A stretch of 64,000 nucleotides of DNA. Origin: Siphonodentalium dalli. Taxonomy: Eukaryota; Mollusca; Scaphopoda; Gadilida; Siphonodentaliidae. Position 1 is the stretch's first letter; each line of letters starts with the position of its first letter. A program made the translations under genes and the position numbers. Shown piece after piece: positions 48,342 to 61,110 of this stretch. The stretch is from the NCBI GenBank assembly GCA_032622095.1, contig CP136064.1:150475819-150539818 (forward strand), given 5' to 3'. The notes beneath the pieces were generated by a model. It saw nothing but the letters and a program-made list of their open reading frames with translations. It was not told the DNA's origin and made no database searches.

Positions 48342-49181
48342 CTGTTAAGCCCAATTTTAACAAATAAGAATCACAATCACACTTATACGAACTATCATAT
48401 TAAACAGCACCACCTCTTCCAGGCAACACTTCCAACAACAAGAACAAGAACAACGCATGTAAATAATTTACATTATTAAAGGGACTCACTGCATTCGAAG
48501 TGGGTTCATGCGAAATAACGTAACAGTCTGTAAAATAACTATAGCATCAACAATTACATGCAAATATATATTGATTTTGTTTTTATTGTAATGAGAGTTC
48601 GCTTGCCAAACCATTGTTATGTAAAAATTACTATCACAGTGGAATTACCAATACAAGTCAAATTATTCCAATAAGATATACAAGTTTAATCAAAACTTGA
48701 CAGTAAACATTGGAATAGGTCAAAGCATTGAAAAATACTATGCAAATCATATTCAGACAAAATATTTGAACTTATAATATATGATCTGCGATGTTTTTTG
48801 CTTTTGTTTACATACCAATTGTTTGAACACGCGAAATTTCGTTATATTGAATTGTTGAAGAATTATCATAATGAATATATAAGAACAAAGGTTATCTATT
48901 TCTCCATCTTTCTGGTGGTGATCTTTTCTAGACATATATTGCAATTGCACATTTACCCACTGCGAGTGCCTATGGTCCTTTTAATACTAAAAAAACACAA
49001 GATAATTAAATGTTTAATTTAAAAGATAGATTTGCAACTAAAAATATTAATGTTCCTAAAAATAGAAACATCTGTCCCGTTCGTGGGAAATTATAAAAAC
49101 TCAAAATGATATCTCTTCAAGTCCCCTGGCATCGTCACTATTTCATCCGGAATGCCATGAGTCTATACTTTAGATATACGC

Positions 49182-50808
49182 AAGTATATTAGTCCATGGG
49201 CTGGTAGGACTCCACCCGATTGTGTATTGTTCAGGAAGCATGATGTTAACAGAACATATTTTGGGTCCTGTAGTGTATCAAAATTAAGCCTTACTCGGTT
49301 TCCTTTATTTCCGATTATGATGGGGTGTGGAAAACAGTAGTCCCATATAAGTGATGTCATTGTGATTGGATTTTAACAGGTGAGGAGTAATTGTTTAGGT
49401 ATTTGAAGTCAGTTTGGCATGCCTCGTTAAGTATAGAATATAGTATTCACTTATCAGTTGATAACGTAAAATGTTTAATAACCAAGTGAGTCACAATTTG
49501 CTACTTCGGAACATCAGAGAATAATGTTCGGGAAATAATTTATGTGAATTTTTTGTTTATTATCAAATTTGATTGCCATTTTACATGCCATCGTCAGTAA
49601 TTTTGTCTAAAGACAGCTCAATGTGACACAGTTTGGACATGTCAAAACAATAAACACAATTGAAACCAAGATAGTTCAATTTTACTTGAAAATGGGAAAA
49701 CATGAAAAGTTCATTTTTGTCGATTTTTGAGTTTGTGAGAGAGAAATCCAATGTTTCTGGTAATGTCAGTGATTACAATAGTAACAATTACCAAGTTGTA
49801 TCAGCGTAGTTAGTTTTCGGTGTGTACGAGGCTTATTACTAAAACGTATTCATCAATCACAACTAAGTCTTGTAAGCGATCGCACGGCATGCTGGGGCAA
49901 TATCTACCATTTTCCATAATTTTGGCTATCATTTTGAGCCAAACGTGACAATTTTGTTTCCTTTAGTTGGAATATTCATAAGTAATTGTATGCCTCACTC
50001 ACATTACACATAACTAGTTATGCTCGTTTCTTGTTGAAATATGACTTGAATCCCAATGGCGATTTTTTTGTGTGACATTTTATACAGCGTTCTGTAAAAT
50101 CAAAACATTTAGTGATCAGCAGGGGATGAGACCCACACAACGTCAGATACCATTGCTCCAGTGATCAGTTAACATGAAAAATACAAAATAAAGTCGCATT
50201 TCTCAACCAGTTCCAAACAGAATAAACTGATAATAGTGAAAAATAATCACATTTTCCACTCCCGGTGACCATTTTGGTGGCCATCTTACACGGGAAAAGG
50301 GGAATGGTGCCTACACTGCCACTTATTTCGTGTTAACATTGCTCAAAAGTTGAGGGAAATAATAAGGAGGAACATGAGTGTGGTGAAGTTAAGTCCTGGT
50401 AGAGGGTGCAGGGGTACCCTATCAGATCCCCAGGATATATTGTGATTTCATCGTCGAGACCTTTTGACCTCTGGAGACGTCACTGCAATGACAGAATCAT
50501 ATTCCCCATAGCATTGGGTAGAGTATTCAAATACCTACACATTGATGCCCTCCTAGCTGTCCTGTTAAAATCCAATCACAATGACATCATTTATATGGGA
50601 TTACCGTTTTCCCCACACTATCATGATCGAAAAAAATAAATTCAAACTGAGTAAGGCTAAACTTCGACCCAGTAGGTGCAATAGGAGCCAATATATTTGC
50701 CGTTAACGTCATTTTTCCTGAACAATACACTTTAGGGTGCAAATACCAAAGACGCTAGTTGGTATATTGGGTGCATGATGGGTCCTACCAGCCCATGGAC
50801 CGTATATA
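49182..50808. repeat. large inverted repeat pair (arms about 230-280 bp)
   Basis: 49182-49408 and 50528-50808 are diverged reverse complements: ccatgggctggtagga / tcctaccagcccatgg, gtgtattgttcagga / tcctgaacaatacac, gattggattttaacagg / cctgttaaaatccaatc. About 1.1 kb lies between. Either the ends of a degraded transposon or two oppositely oriented copies of a dispersed repeat. Confidence 0.75.
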
Positions 50809-51166
50809 TTTCACACTCAACCAGTTCAAACCCTTGGAAGTTTATAACATTGAAAAGAAAAAGTAAAAAAAATGTAGGTAATATTTCTTCCGGGCCACAA
50901 TTACAACAACAACATAATTTTATGAATCGCGGGATGTCAAGACTATAATAACAAATAGCTATTTTGTGAATAAAGCTGCTACTAGTAACAAGATAGAGTT
51001 GTCCTTTTTGGTACGCTCTTGGTATGCTTTGAACGTCTTCGCGCGCATTTCTGTTCTGGAAATAGTTATTGTCTAAATTTTTCCGGCCAGATGTCCTCAG
51101 TTTATATCTATTATTTGATACCCTGGTATATTTACATATAAAACTGTCTGGGAGGGGATATGCCAT
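50732..51166 (-). CDS. uncharacterised 144-codon open frame
   Basis: The longest single frame in the window. Its C-terminal third is antisense to the inverted repeat 50528-50808, and 50870-50970 resembles 44760-44850 (ggccacaattacaacaacaac, gtcaagact). Only the first 60 codons (FICKYTRVSNNRYKLRTSG, NAREDVQSIPRAYQKGQL) are non-repetitive and protein-like. Probably not a gene. Confidence 0.12.
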   Translation of the reverse strand: MAYPLPDSFICKYTRVSNNRYKLRTSGRKNLDNNYFQNRNAREDVQSIPRAYQKGQLYLVTSSSFIHKIAICYYSLDIPRFIKLCCCCNCGPEEILPTFFLLFLFNVINFQGFELVECEIYTVHGLVGPIMHPIYQLASLVFAP

Positions 51167-51199
51167 CTTTAATACATGTTCCTTAATATTTAGTGTATT

Positions 51200-52080
51200 A
51201 CACGTACAGTAGATGAATGTCCCAGCTCGAAATTGAATGATTTATGTGACATTTATGATCAGGTTTTACACTGAGTGGTTAATTGCCAGCGATGATATTT
51301 TTGGTATACAATGAAACAGAATATTTTATTTCATGGTATAACATATAGTATATAAAATATAGACATAGACATAATAAGAAAACAAGAAGTGATATGTCTT
51401 GTAGTAAGTTGTGGAGGCAACATCACCTATCCAGTTCGTCTTCGTTTTACCACTATGAATAACAAAACAATTTTAGCCGATTCTCGGTTTATTTTATAAC
51501 CGGTCATATGACACATGAGAGCTGGATTAATTATGTTATAATCCTTGTTCATTACTAAAAACTAACAAATATATTTAGAAATCATGATGAGAAACCACAT
51601 ACGATTGGTTAAATAGACAATCAATAAGTCAATCAATTTATCAACTAAATAATTATTTAATTATTTAGCACTGAATATAGTCACCCTACACGACAGATAA
51701 GTGTGAAAATGTGATTGAAACAAAAATGAAATGAAAATATATGAGACATCAAGAAAATTAATTTCACTAATGAGGGAAGTTCGTCTAATAGTCACGATTT
51801 CTTTCCTTTTAACTTGTTCATTATATATGTATAGTTGGCTGTGGTTAGCATTATTTTTGGGCAATTAGTCGATTCTGATAACTGAAGCGGCATTTAAAAA
51901 CAAAAAATGTTGTTGGAATCTGATGATATGACCATCGAATCGGATTGAGTACCTTTAATTGTTTCAAAACATATAAAAATCCTAGTATGATTACAGATCC
52001 TCATGTAAAATGCAAGAAACAAGAGCTCGCATTAAATTTACTGAAAAACTACTCCTACATGTGTTTCCAAGAGAAAGGAA
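51200..52080. other. gene-free stretch
   Basis: AT-rich with taattattta runs near 51645-51665. No splice-bounded frame or transposon end recognised. Confidence 0.35.
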
Positions 52081-52109
52081 CTTACTGGGTAAAAAGATAC
52101 AGAGTATTG

Positions 52110-52269
52110 ACCGTAGTCAAGCTGTCCGGTATTCGGATTACAGAGGTTTCGGATTTCAGAGGTAATAATTAGTGACAATGCACTTGGGTAAATTTGGGAC
52201 CGAACAATTCGTTCGGAATGGAGAGGGGGTCGGATTGTAGAGGGTCCGGTTTGGAAAGGTTTCACTGTA
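52110..52269. mobile_element. possible pogo/Tigger-like MITE end
   Basis: The right end, reverse-complemented, starts at a TA and reads cagtgaaacctttccaaacc then ggaccctctacaatccgac. The word CAGTGAAACCT with TA target and repeated ggatt/tcggatt blocks (52131-52165) resembles pogo/Tigger termini. The left end is not recognised. Confidence 0.35.
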
Positions 52270-53782
52270 GTATAAAATTGTCCAAGACCTGTTATTTATC
52301 AACATTTTGTTCAGCGAAATTTTGCCGGTTTGTTAAATATCTGACACAAAAAGCCACTTAAGTTTAGAGTTATCTATCTGTATCCGCAATATGGTCCGAG
52401 ACAGTAGACTCGTACACTATTCACTGGGCCACTATTAATTCTCAATAGCGAAAAATGATAGATTCAAAAATCGATATTTAATAACTCACAGCTTTGATAG
52501 GTGGGTTCCTCGACTCGAATCAAATCAAATATTTTTTACCCCCGAAACCGAATAAATAGTAATCTTTAAAATAAGATTTAGTTACTTTTGTACATGTCAA
52601 CTCATGCATAAATAGACACATCTGTTGTCTATATTTACCCTGTAATTTTAAAATGTTATTAGTTTTAAAGAAGGGTTCGGTGTGACTATTGTAGCGGTGT
52701 TTATTGACAACTCGATTTGTTTACTCGGTTGATAGCATGCAGAGAGTTAGACATTTTTGCACAAACAGCTTTCCCATGGTATTAAAATGTTCATCTATAT
52801 GAGTATACTCAGAAATTGGAAAGATTGATCTTGATAGCCCGAGCCTATTCTTTCATGCAACATGTTGTCCATTTATGTTCAACCTACGATTCGCAACTAA
52901 ATAGGTGCCATTTTTTTGGCTGTGTCACCATGTATTTAGTTTTATTTTGTGTTCAATGATAGTTTATTTGCTCTACACCAAGCACTAAATTTCTCAAGCT
53001 CAAGTAATTCATATTGTGCATGGTGTGAAAAGTACTAAAAGTGATAGAGCAGTATATTTACGCATATCGTTAACATAGTCTAAGAAAAGAATCGGCCCAG
53101 ATTATTTATATTTTCACAACATATTATTACACCGGTGACTTTAAGTTTACAATTTCAGTCTGTCATGACTCTATCGATACGATTGAGTAAAATTTTCAAA
53201 AACATATTATACACCGGTGGCGTTAACTTTACAATTTCAGCATCTGCGTGATTCTATCGGTACGGTTGAGTAAGGTACAAACAAAAATATCTCACAATAC
53301 ACTCGCCCAGTCGACCACAGAAAATCAAAATCTCCTGGCGTAATGAGTGTTCGTTACTTCAAATTTGCTTGCATCAGTGAGCGTGAACAAATTCTCATTT
53401 CTTATCGAAATGGCCATGTGTCGACAAGAATAGCACGCTGAGTCTGAGATGTCCCTCAACTCAGTTCAAGCTTGAAAATCGGTCCCGATTTTCGCCCGTG
53501 ATGTCCGGGTTCGAACCCGCGCCAACCTCCGCTAACGTTCATTTGTTTCACTTCGCAGTTTCCGGGTCTAAATTGTGATGTTCTCCTCTGATTTCGTTGT
53601 GAGCAGTGGTGTGATGAACACAACAAATTGTTTCCTCTCTCATCTATAGATATGTGTGCATGCATTTGTTTTCCTCATCTGCATGGCGTGGACTGTTTTC
53701 TTTTATATAAATATATTATATAGTATGTGCTGCTTGGATATATTGATATATCCGCATTAAATCTGCATATTTTTGTTGCAAC

Positions 53783-54822
53783 CAGGGGGGGGGGGGGGTC
53801 GCACAAATGTTTTATCATACAGGGCCGGGGTGGGTGGGTCCGAAGAGTTTGTGCAAATTTTTTTCTATTCACATTTTTGCCCTTGTTTTAAGTTGTTTTC
53901 AAATATATTCATTAATAATTGTGTTTTAAGGCAGGTTATGGCCTTTACAGACACTTAGGAACAGGGTAGGTATAAGATATAAGTAATACAGGGGAGATCT
54001 TCCAAAAACATACCTATACCGGGCGGGGTGGGTGCATCTCAGAGGCCTGAAAAAATTTGTTTGTGCAATTTTGTTCAACCCACATTATGGACATTGTTTT
54101 AAGTTGTTTTCACTAATAAATGTGTTCTAACATAGATTATGACCTTAACCAACACTTATGTAGGTATAAGATAAAGCACTCTCTGGTGCCAAATAAAAGT
54201 GATGACTGAACAGGAGTGCTGGTTTGCATTTCACCTCAAATTAATATTGAATAGTGCCTGATAGTGCTGGCATTTTCACTCTGGCATGTCTAATGACCAA
54301 ACAATACTAGTGCTGCAGAGTGCTGGCTAACAAAATACCTCAAATTAAAAAATAAACATACCAGCCTGTTTATTTGGCTCCAAAGAGTGATACTTATATA
54401 CCATATAACTGTCATTGCAGGAATGGCTATAACTTAAGGTGTTCTGATATGATGGTTGGTGGCACCTTTTTGGGAACAACAGTGAAGAAGTCATTAATTA
54501 GTAACTGGACTATTTATGTAAAAATTAAACACAATGTTGGCTTATTGGCACTATACTTATTACCTCACAATATCTGTTTTTCAATTGTTTGAACACTTGG
54601 AATCTGCCAGAAATGGACCAATTTAAAACTTGCCTTTGGTTCTGTTTGATTTGGTCTTGAATAGATTTAAAATGATTTTTTTCTTATTTTAGGGGGTGGG
54701 TCCAAAAAGATCAGGCGGAAAAAAATATTTTTTTTGCACAAAAAGGGTGGGTGGGTAGCAAAAGGGCTGTAAATTTATTTTTGGGCCCTGTATGTGTAGA
54801 TTTTCTCACGACCCCTCCCCTG
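53783..54822. mobile_element. hAT-like element with poly-G end
   Basis: cagggg...cccctg termini; further in, catacagggcc at the left corresponds to gggccctgtatg at the right. ttgcaac occurs directly outside each end (53776-53782 and 54823-54829), a 7-bp duplication that may be an eroded 8 bp. A 130-bp internal direct repeat (53850-53975 and 54040-54175: attgttttaagttgttttca, gtaggtataagata) is present. No transposase seen. Confidence 0.6.
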
Positions 54823-54999
54823 TTGCAACAGTAAAATTCGAGTTTGTACATGATCCCCTGTAAACTATACAGAGGAGATAAAATTTCTATCAATTCGAAG
54901 ACACTGCAAGTCCAAATCAGCGAAGTACATGTTTCCATTATTTCTCCAAAATATCAAACTAAAATCACAAATAAATAAAATTTAAAACTACCACATTGA

Positions 55000-55140
55000 A
55001 ACCAATTTTAGAGCCTTTCGTGACGTTGAGGAAGAAAATACGACGAAGAAACAAAAACACCAGAAGAAAGAGCTGGACAAGCTTATAAAGAATAACAATA
55101 CTTGCACGTACATTTGCATTATACGTTTAGGCCAACTATA
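55000..55140 (+). CDS. exon-like charged segment
   Basis: After accaattttag a plus-strand frame reads AFRDVEEENTTKKQKHQKK then ELDKLIKNNNTCT before a stop at about 55140. The Lys/Glu-rich, helical pattern resembles a coiled coil, but A-rich DNA produces such peptides by chance and no clear donor is present. Confidence 0.15.
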
Positions 55141-55910
55141 ATGCATAGTACATGCATTATATATCGCAAGCAAGTGTTTTTTTCTCGGACAAACAATACT
55201 TATGCTTTCTAATCCATAATATACATAATTATTACACAACAAGTACGCGAGGTTTAATGCACGTAAAACCTGAGATAATTGAAAATTATACCTTAATTCC
55301 GAATCCTCTTTTCAGCCGATTAAATTGGCCATTGTATAATTGTGCTCAACAGAAGGCTTTACGAAAGTTACTCCGAAATACCACCGGCCATAACGACAGT
55401 TCGTGACATGCAAGTCAAGAAAGAAGTTTGATATGGCACATATCATTAATTAATTAAGGAATAACACTGTGCGATAGAGACCCTTGAGAAGATCTCGATA
55501 GCTATTACAAACAAGTCACCTTACCTTACAATGGAAGAATGAATGTAGACGTTATATGGCATGTTATTCCACAAATAGGCTTCTTGATTTGAATACATAT
55601 TTATAGTCAAATCTTATACAGCCACGTTTCGGTTGGATATACTACTCTGAATGCTTCCAAGCGGCCCTATACATGGTTCGTAGCTGCCTATTGTTGCCGG
55701 CGCACTCCTCTTCAAAGAAAAGGTTATAAGGAGTCGTATATACGTTATAGCGCACATTCGGGAAGATATAATGTCTGCTGTTTAGCACATTACTATGAAA
55801 CCAACCATACGCATGCACGCCACAGCTCTATAATCACAACATTGATACCCCACCCCACATACATCAAATCAAGTCACTTTATTTTTCTCGTTTAAATCAT
55901 TCGGACCAAC

Positions 55911-56090
55911 GAGGAACATATATAAACCATATAACGATTAGAGTGGTCGGCAGGCGAACACAGTGGATTGGCCACACCCATGCACCTGCAGTAATGCAAG
56001 TCCTCAATAAAGTCCACGCTAGAACTCCAGTTTAAATAAGTCATTATATACTAACCCACATACATGCAAAATCCGCAATCTTGACCGCCT
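55911..56090. repeat. dispersed repeat R5, copy 1
   Basis: gaggaacatatataaaccat, gcgaacacagtggattggcc, ctgcagtaatgcaagtcctc and acatgcaaaatccgcaat recur in order at 60979-61110. This copy contains an extra block of about 45 bp (near 56005-56055) absent from the other. Confidence 0.85.
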
Positions 56091-56852
56091 AACAAGACTA
56101 ACAATAATATAAAAACCTAGGGTAGCGGGCTCACGCCCTAGATGGCTCCGGGGGCGCTGACGACTGTCCCCGGGTGGTGTAGATACGCATGTCGTGACCG
56201 TAGTATAAGTAATTGAGTAATTATCTCCATCAAACAACCAACTAACCTGCTAACCTTGTAAAACATTACACATCACAGCCTATACAAATATACAAATACA
56301 TGCTTCCACCCGTGCCCATGCATGCCTAGGGGAGGACGGTGTGACAGAATAACCGAAAACACTACTCGACACTCCAAACCTTCCGAAAACACACCAACCA
56401 ACTCAGTCTGGTCTCAGCTGCTTCGTCGGTCTGTGACCGCACTATACACAACCAGGTCAACCGGTTCTGACACTCGCACAGGAGTGAAAGGCGGGCATTG
56501 CACCATCAATAGTTGAGGAGCCCCAACCGACCTTATATGTCAACCGACTGGCATTAATTGCACCCTCTTCCTAGCGTTAAGCCCGTATAGTACAAGCCCG
56601 GAATACAACAGAGTAAGGCAACTGGAGTCATGCATACAATCACTAAATAGGACACTAAATTACAACTATTCACAACTCAAAATAATATATGTATATATCA
56701 ACGCACAAAATCCACAAAGAAAACAAGGTAAGTCTTCATCGCCGGTCCTGGTTCGGAATGGGGGGGGGGCTTTGTTTCTTGCTTCGATGGCACCCACCCC
56801 ATGCACAGTAGACAAACACCCATTGTGCATGGGCAGATAGTAATCTACTTAC

Positions 56853-56971
56853 AAACTCACAAACCATACAAGCGCTCTTCAGCGGAATTACATCATCCAA
56901 AAGTGGGTTGTAGGAGAGGACCGACGGCCCTTTCAAATCTTCCCGGGTATCATCCCAAACTCCAAACTTGA
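56853..56971 (-). CDS. probable internal exon, unknown protein
   Basis: The minus strand shows an acceptor (tttacacccaccag), a 119-bp frame and a consensus donor (TTT|GTAAGT). The 39 codons read KFGVWDDTREDLKGPSVL, SYNPLLDDVIPLKSACMVCEF-like, with balanced codon use and no low-complexity bias, making this the most convincing unassigned exon here. An alternative donor (GTGAGT) lies 8 bp earlier. Entry phase leaves two bases; exit is phase 0. No family is recognised; the C-x2-C near the end could bind metal or form a disulphide. Neighbouring exons were not found; surrounding DNA is repeat-rich. Confidence 0.45.
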
Positions 56972-57015
56972 CTGGTGGGTGTAAATTTAATGTCTCTCAT
57001 GCATTATGGAATACA

Positions 57016-57250
57016 ACAGGGGCATGTATAACGCGCTCCGCTGCCCGCCCCTTTTGTACTGCCCATATATGCCGAAGCTATATATACGCGCCCGCTTCAC
57101 GTTAATATTACTATAATAAGGGCTGGGGATTTGTATAGATTCCCTTGTCCTTATTATAGTACTATTAGCATGAAGCAGGCGCGTATATAAAGCATCGGCG
57201 TAAATGGGCATGGGGGCAGGCGGCGGAGCGCGTTAATATACATCCCCTGT
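57016..57250. repeat. 235-bp fold-back element
   Basis: acaggggcatgtataacgcg at the left pairs with cgcgttaatatacatcccctgt-type sequence at the right; inner arms tatatacgcgcccgcttca / tgaagcaggcgcgtatata and ctataataagg / ccttattatag pair around a loop near 57133. GC-rich arms with an AT-rich centre. Probably a MITE. Confidence 0.9.
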
Positions 57251-58062
57251 GATGCTCGCCCACACAATTGACACAATGAAATTAGAAGTCTATACTGGCA
57301 TGATATTCTGTTCATTTTAAACGGACATGGCTCATTCGAGTTTCCAAATTTTGTCTATGTAATTTGGAAGGATGTATAGTTGTATACAATATAAAATTGG
57401 TTGCAAAATACACTACACGAAATATTTATATATTTATGCTCCGAGCAATACTTACCATGGTCGCAGCCATTTTCCAGTTGTTTACAATTTTTCGAATAGA
57501 AGAGAAACAAACGCTCTTCACTTCTACCATATCAAGAATAGACTAACACGGGACGCTCTTTTTTGTTTCATGTCGGTTCAAAGTTGTGTTTATCGTGACT
57601 CCATGCAATACCTCTTTCTGTGACACAATTATACTGCTCGAAAAAGGTAGTTCAAGTGGTTATCGACCTCTTTCTATATCGGAAAAACATTAAAAGCGAA
57701 TATTATTACGTGTATTTTGGAGCGGAAACCGCCAAGTGACTTTAATTGATATAAACATGCAGGTCCGTGGTTGAAAGTTCCAGGTGCATGGGATATTGTT
57801 CGATGCTAGCGCCATCTAAAATATTATAATCGTATGTAACACGTAGTGGAGGAACCATTGAACATTTATTGGATAGTTCTTTCATTTTCGGATTCAGAAT
57901 ATTTTAGTTTTAATGGCGGAGGAAAGACCGCTTGGTTAATTAATTAATTAGTATTTCAGTGCGTCATCCCTACACTATAGTCATTAACGTCTTTGTAATA
58001 GAGTTAACTGTAATCGAGAGATAACTATATATCACAATCGACAATGCTAGCTGAGTGCTTAC

Positions 58063-59080
58063 CCATCCACTCTGAAACTAATGTTGTCCTTATATACTAC
58101 CAAACACATGCAGTGTTCAAAATATAAAACACTTGATTCGCGATTTGCCATTTTTTCCCGTTTACGAGTTTCGGTGGAATTTGCCAAAAGCCTCGACCCT
58201 CCCTGGGGCGTACGCCACCTCTCCGTTGGACAGGTTACGTTTATAGTAGAGCGGGCATACCTATAGTATATCGGTGAACATATTAATGCATTTGTCTTGC
58301 TCCTTGGTAAGTCCGTTTGAATTTGCGTCATAAAGATTGGGTTTGAATTTGAGTAATATATATCACCCGTTGACAACGTTACACGCTACCAGGGTTAAAC
58401 CATCCACTCTGAAACTTTGAAAAGCGTCCTAATCTTGCGTTTAGATACTACTAATCACATCCAATCGTCGAAAAGTTTTTATCTCAATGTCTGATTTTCG
58501 AAGTAATTTTCCCCATTTGATTTTCGGTGGAATTTGCCAAATCTGAACCCACCCCGACACAAACACTCCGTTGAGCAGGTTGCGTTTATAGTATAGAGAG
58601 GTCAAATTTTGGAGGCGTACCTATATATAGTATACCGGCTTACACGACACTGCATTAAACTCGCTCCTTCATTAGCCCGTTTGGGTTTGGGGCTGAAAAT
58701 AGGTTAGTTATAGACTACTTAAGTATACATATTTATGCTATACTCGCTCCTTCGTTGTCACGAGTAAACCGTTCCATCTGAAAATTAGAAAATCGCACTG
58801 TATATATGCGCGTTCGAACACTACCCATCAGATGCACGCATAAAAAAAAAATGTATCTCGATGTTTGAATTTCCCCCCTTTGCAATTTTCGTGGAATTTT
58901 CCTAAAGTCCCAACCCACCCCGACTCGCATTCTCCGTTGGACAGGTTACTTTTAAAGTATAGCGGTCAAACTTTTGGGACGTATACATACAGTATATAAA
59001 CGTACCTGCTACGGCATTATCGTGCTCTTTAATTAGCCGGTTTGGATTTGGCGGGGAAAATATATGCAATATTTCCGTAC
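58063..59080. repeat. three-unit tandem array, about 340-370 bp each
   Basis: Units start near 58063, 58400 and 58769 with cc(a/g)t(t)cca.tctgaaa. Shared landmarks in order: tttcggtggaatttgccaaa, ccaccccgac, ctccgttgg(a)caggtta, gtttatagtatag.g, gcgtacctata, and gctcctt..tagcc.gttt. Copies differ by perhaps a quarter of positions, so the array is old. No conserved reading frame is evident. Confidence 0.8.
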
Positions 59081-59898
59081 CCCGTAACGCGGAAAGTCAT
59101 GGGAAAAAACATTTTTAAGTGGTATATTCGGGTCCGGATCACTCGTCCAATTCGGAATATGCAATAAAAAACAGAGCGCTGGACTTATATCAAAAAAAAC
59201 AAAAAATAAAAAAAAAACCCTCGGTTTATTCATCCTGGTGTATAGTATGCCTATTTATGTGCGGTAACTCATCAGGGAAAGCGCGGACACAAGTTTTGAT
59301 GCCCGTGGGCAGTAGGGCATCTCGATGTGTACATACGGTGCAATTTTCGATGCTCTGCTCCTTATAATTTCCGAGATAATAAAATAACATTTTTTCATAT
59401 AAAGGGAGATAACTCCGCCGGGTAAACGCGGACAATATTCGTTGTATGCCAATCGGTTAGAACTCATTGACCGGAACATACGTACAAGCTTTCAGTTCGA
59501 TACTCCCGATACTTTCAGATATTAAGGCGTTGCAAAAGTGTCGAGTATAATAATAATAATAATGAAAAATAATCGTAAAAGGGCCATAACTCCGTCTAGA
59601 AACTTTGGACCGGTATGCGGATACCTTTAATTTTAGTAGACCTTAGATGCCTACGTTCGCTAGAGATTTCGCGGTCCTCCTCCCATTAGTTTCTGAGTAT
59701 TTCCAATTAAACAGAAAACGGCCGCAGTAGAAAAACAATATACTTCCTTGGTTACACCATGGAAGTATAATTAACAAAAATTTACGGTTCCCGGGCCAAC
59801 TCGGACATAAAAGCTGGGCCCGCTCGACCCAAAAACTGTCTGGACCGAGTTGGTCCTGGGACAAGCTGGCTAGGATCATATAAATCATGAATTCCAGC

Positions 59899-60302
59899 GT
59901 GACGGAATCACCAAATTTTACGGAATTTCACTTTGCTGTGGCCTATAAAATCTAAAATTATGACCAGTAGGGTACCGCTTAAAATAAAAAACATTGTACA
60001 TACTATACAAAGTTGTTTGATTATATACAACTATATGTGTATTTAAGTATCATCTCACTCTGGGTCAAATTGTGTCCGTGACGGAATCACCAAAAAAGTG
60101 CCATCAATATGAGGGTAGGTCCGTACTATTGAAGAACCCTGCTCATTCAGCCAAGCTGACCTGGAAAAAGTTCCCAATTAGTAAAGTAGATACATTATAC
60201 TTGCAGAAAAAAGCCGCATTGTCACACACTTATGTGTATATTACTAGTTAACTCGGTTTGTTCGTCGTGACGGAATCACACAACGGGCGTGACGGAATCA
60301 CC
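59899..60302. repeat. four copies of gtgacggaatcac
   Basis: The word cgtgacggaatcacc (or its first 14 bases) occurs near 59898, 60077, 60266 and 60288. Intervening sequence is not repeated, so this is not a simple tandem array. Confidence 0.9.
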
Positions 60303-60895
60303 GTGCGATTTTTTTAGGTATAGTTTTTTGTGTAACAAATGCGGACATTGTCATAAAAGCATAAAACTTGGCACATTTGTATATTAGGTCCCACGTATTA
60401 TTTTCAGATATGGGGGCAATCACGAAAATACTTTCCATGGCAACGGTTGCTATGCGACTGTTTTTACCTTAGAAACGGGTTGTTGGTAGGGGTTAAACCG
60501 TCATTTTACTAAATATATGTGCAAAAAGGGGATACTATGGTAATTGAGGCAGATTGTGATATGGGAAATGTGACAAAAATAACATTTCCACACATGCCCC
60601 ACTATTAACCTAGAATGACCATTGAGCTGCTTGAAAATGATATTTTGGTTCATTTGACCTTATTTGGCAAAACATGAAAATATGCGTTGACTGCGCATGC
60701 GCGCATCATTGATCCCCAGTCACACAATATCTGGCGTTTAAGAGATTGTATAGTGAGGGCAATGACCATTCCAAAATATATTCATTGGATAGTAATAATG
60801 AAATACAGAAGAAGCAACAACATTCCCCGATGACATGACAATGATGCAAATACCCATTATCGGTATCCATGGCCGCCTTTTCGTGGAATTCATGA

Positions 60896-60961
60896 AATAT
60901 ATGCGAGGCTCCCTATGGGAGAGTTTTCACAAAATTTCAGGAAGCTCCAGTGATGATAGGG
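60896..60961. mobile_element. right end of a piggyBac-type element
   Basis: tatgcgaggctccctatggg is followed by a region whose complement (ccctatcatcactggagctt) resembles the left end of the element at 32231, then TTAA at 60962-60965. No left partner was found upstream. Confidence 0.45.
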
Positions 60962-60978
60962 TTAAACCGCGAAAATTC

Positions 60979-61110
60979 GAGGAACATATATAAACCATAT
61001 AACGATTAGACTGTCGTCAGGCGAACATAGTGGATTGGCCACGCCCACCTGCAGTAATGCAAGTCCTCATGATTGTGGTAACCCACATACATGCAAAATC
61101 CGCAATATCG
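60979..61110. repeat. dispersed repeat R5, copy 2
   Basis: Direct-orientation counterpart of 55911-56090, lacking its extra 45-bp block. Confidence 0.85.

Noticed and set aside
53505-53530. Possible tRNA: perfect box B-like gggttcgaaccc
   Set aside because: The 12-mer is a self-complementary palindrome. Neither strand has a box A at the right distance, nor acceptor-stem pairing.
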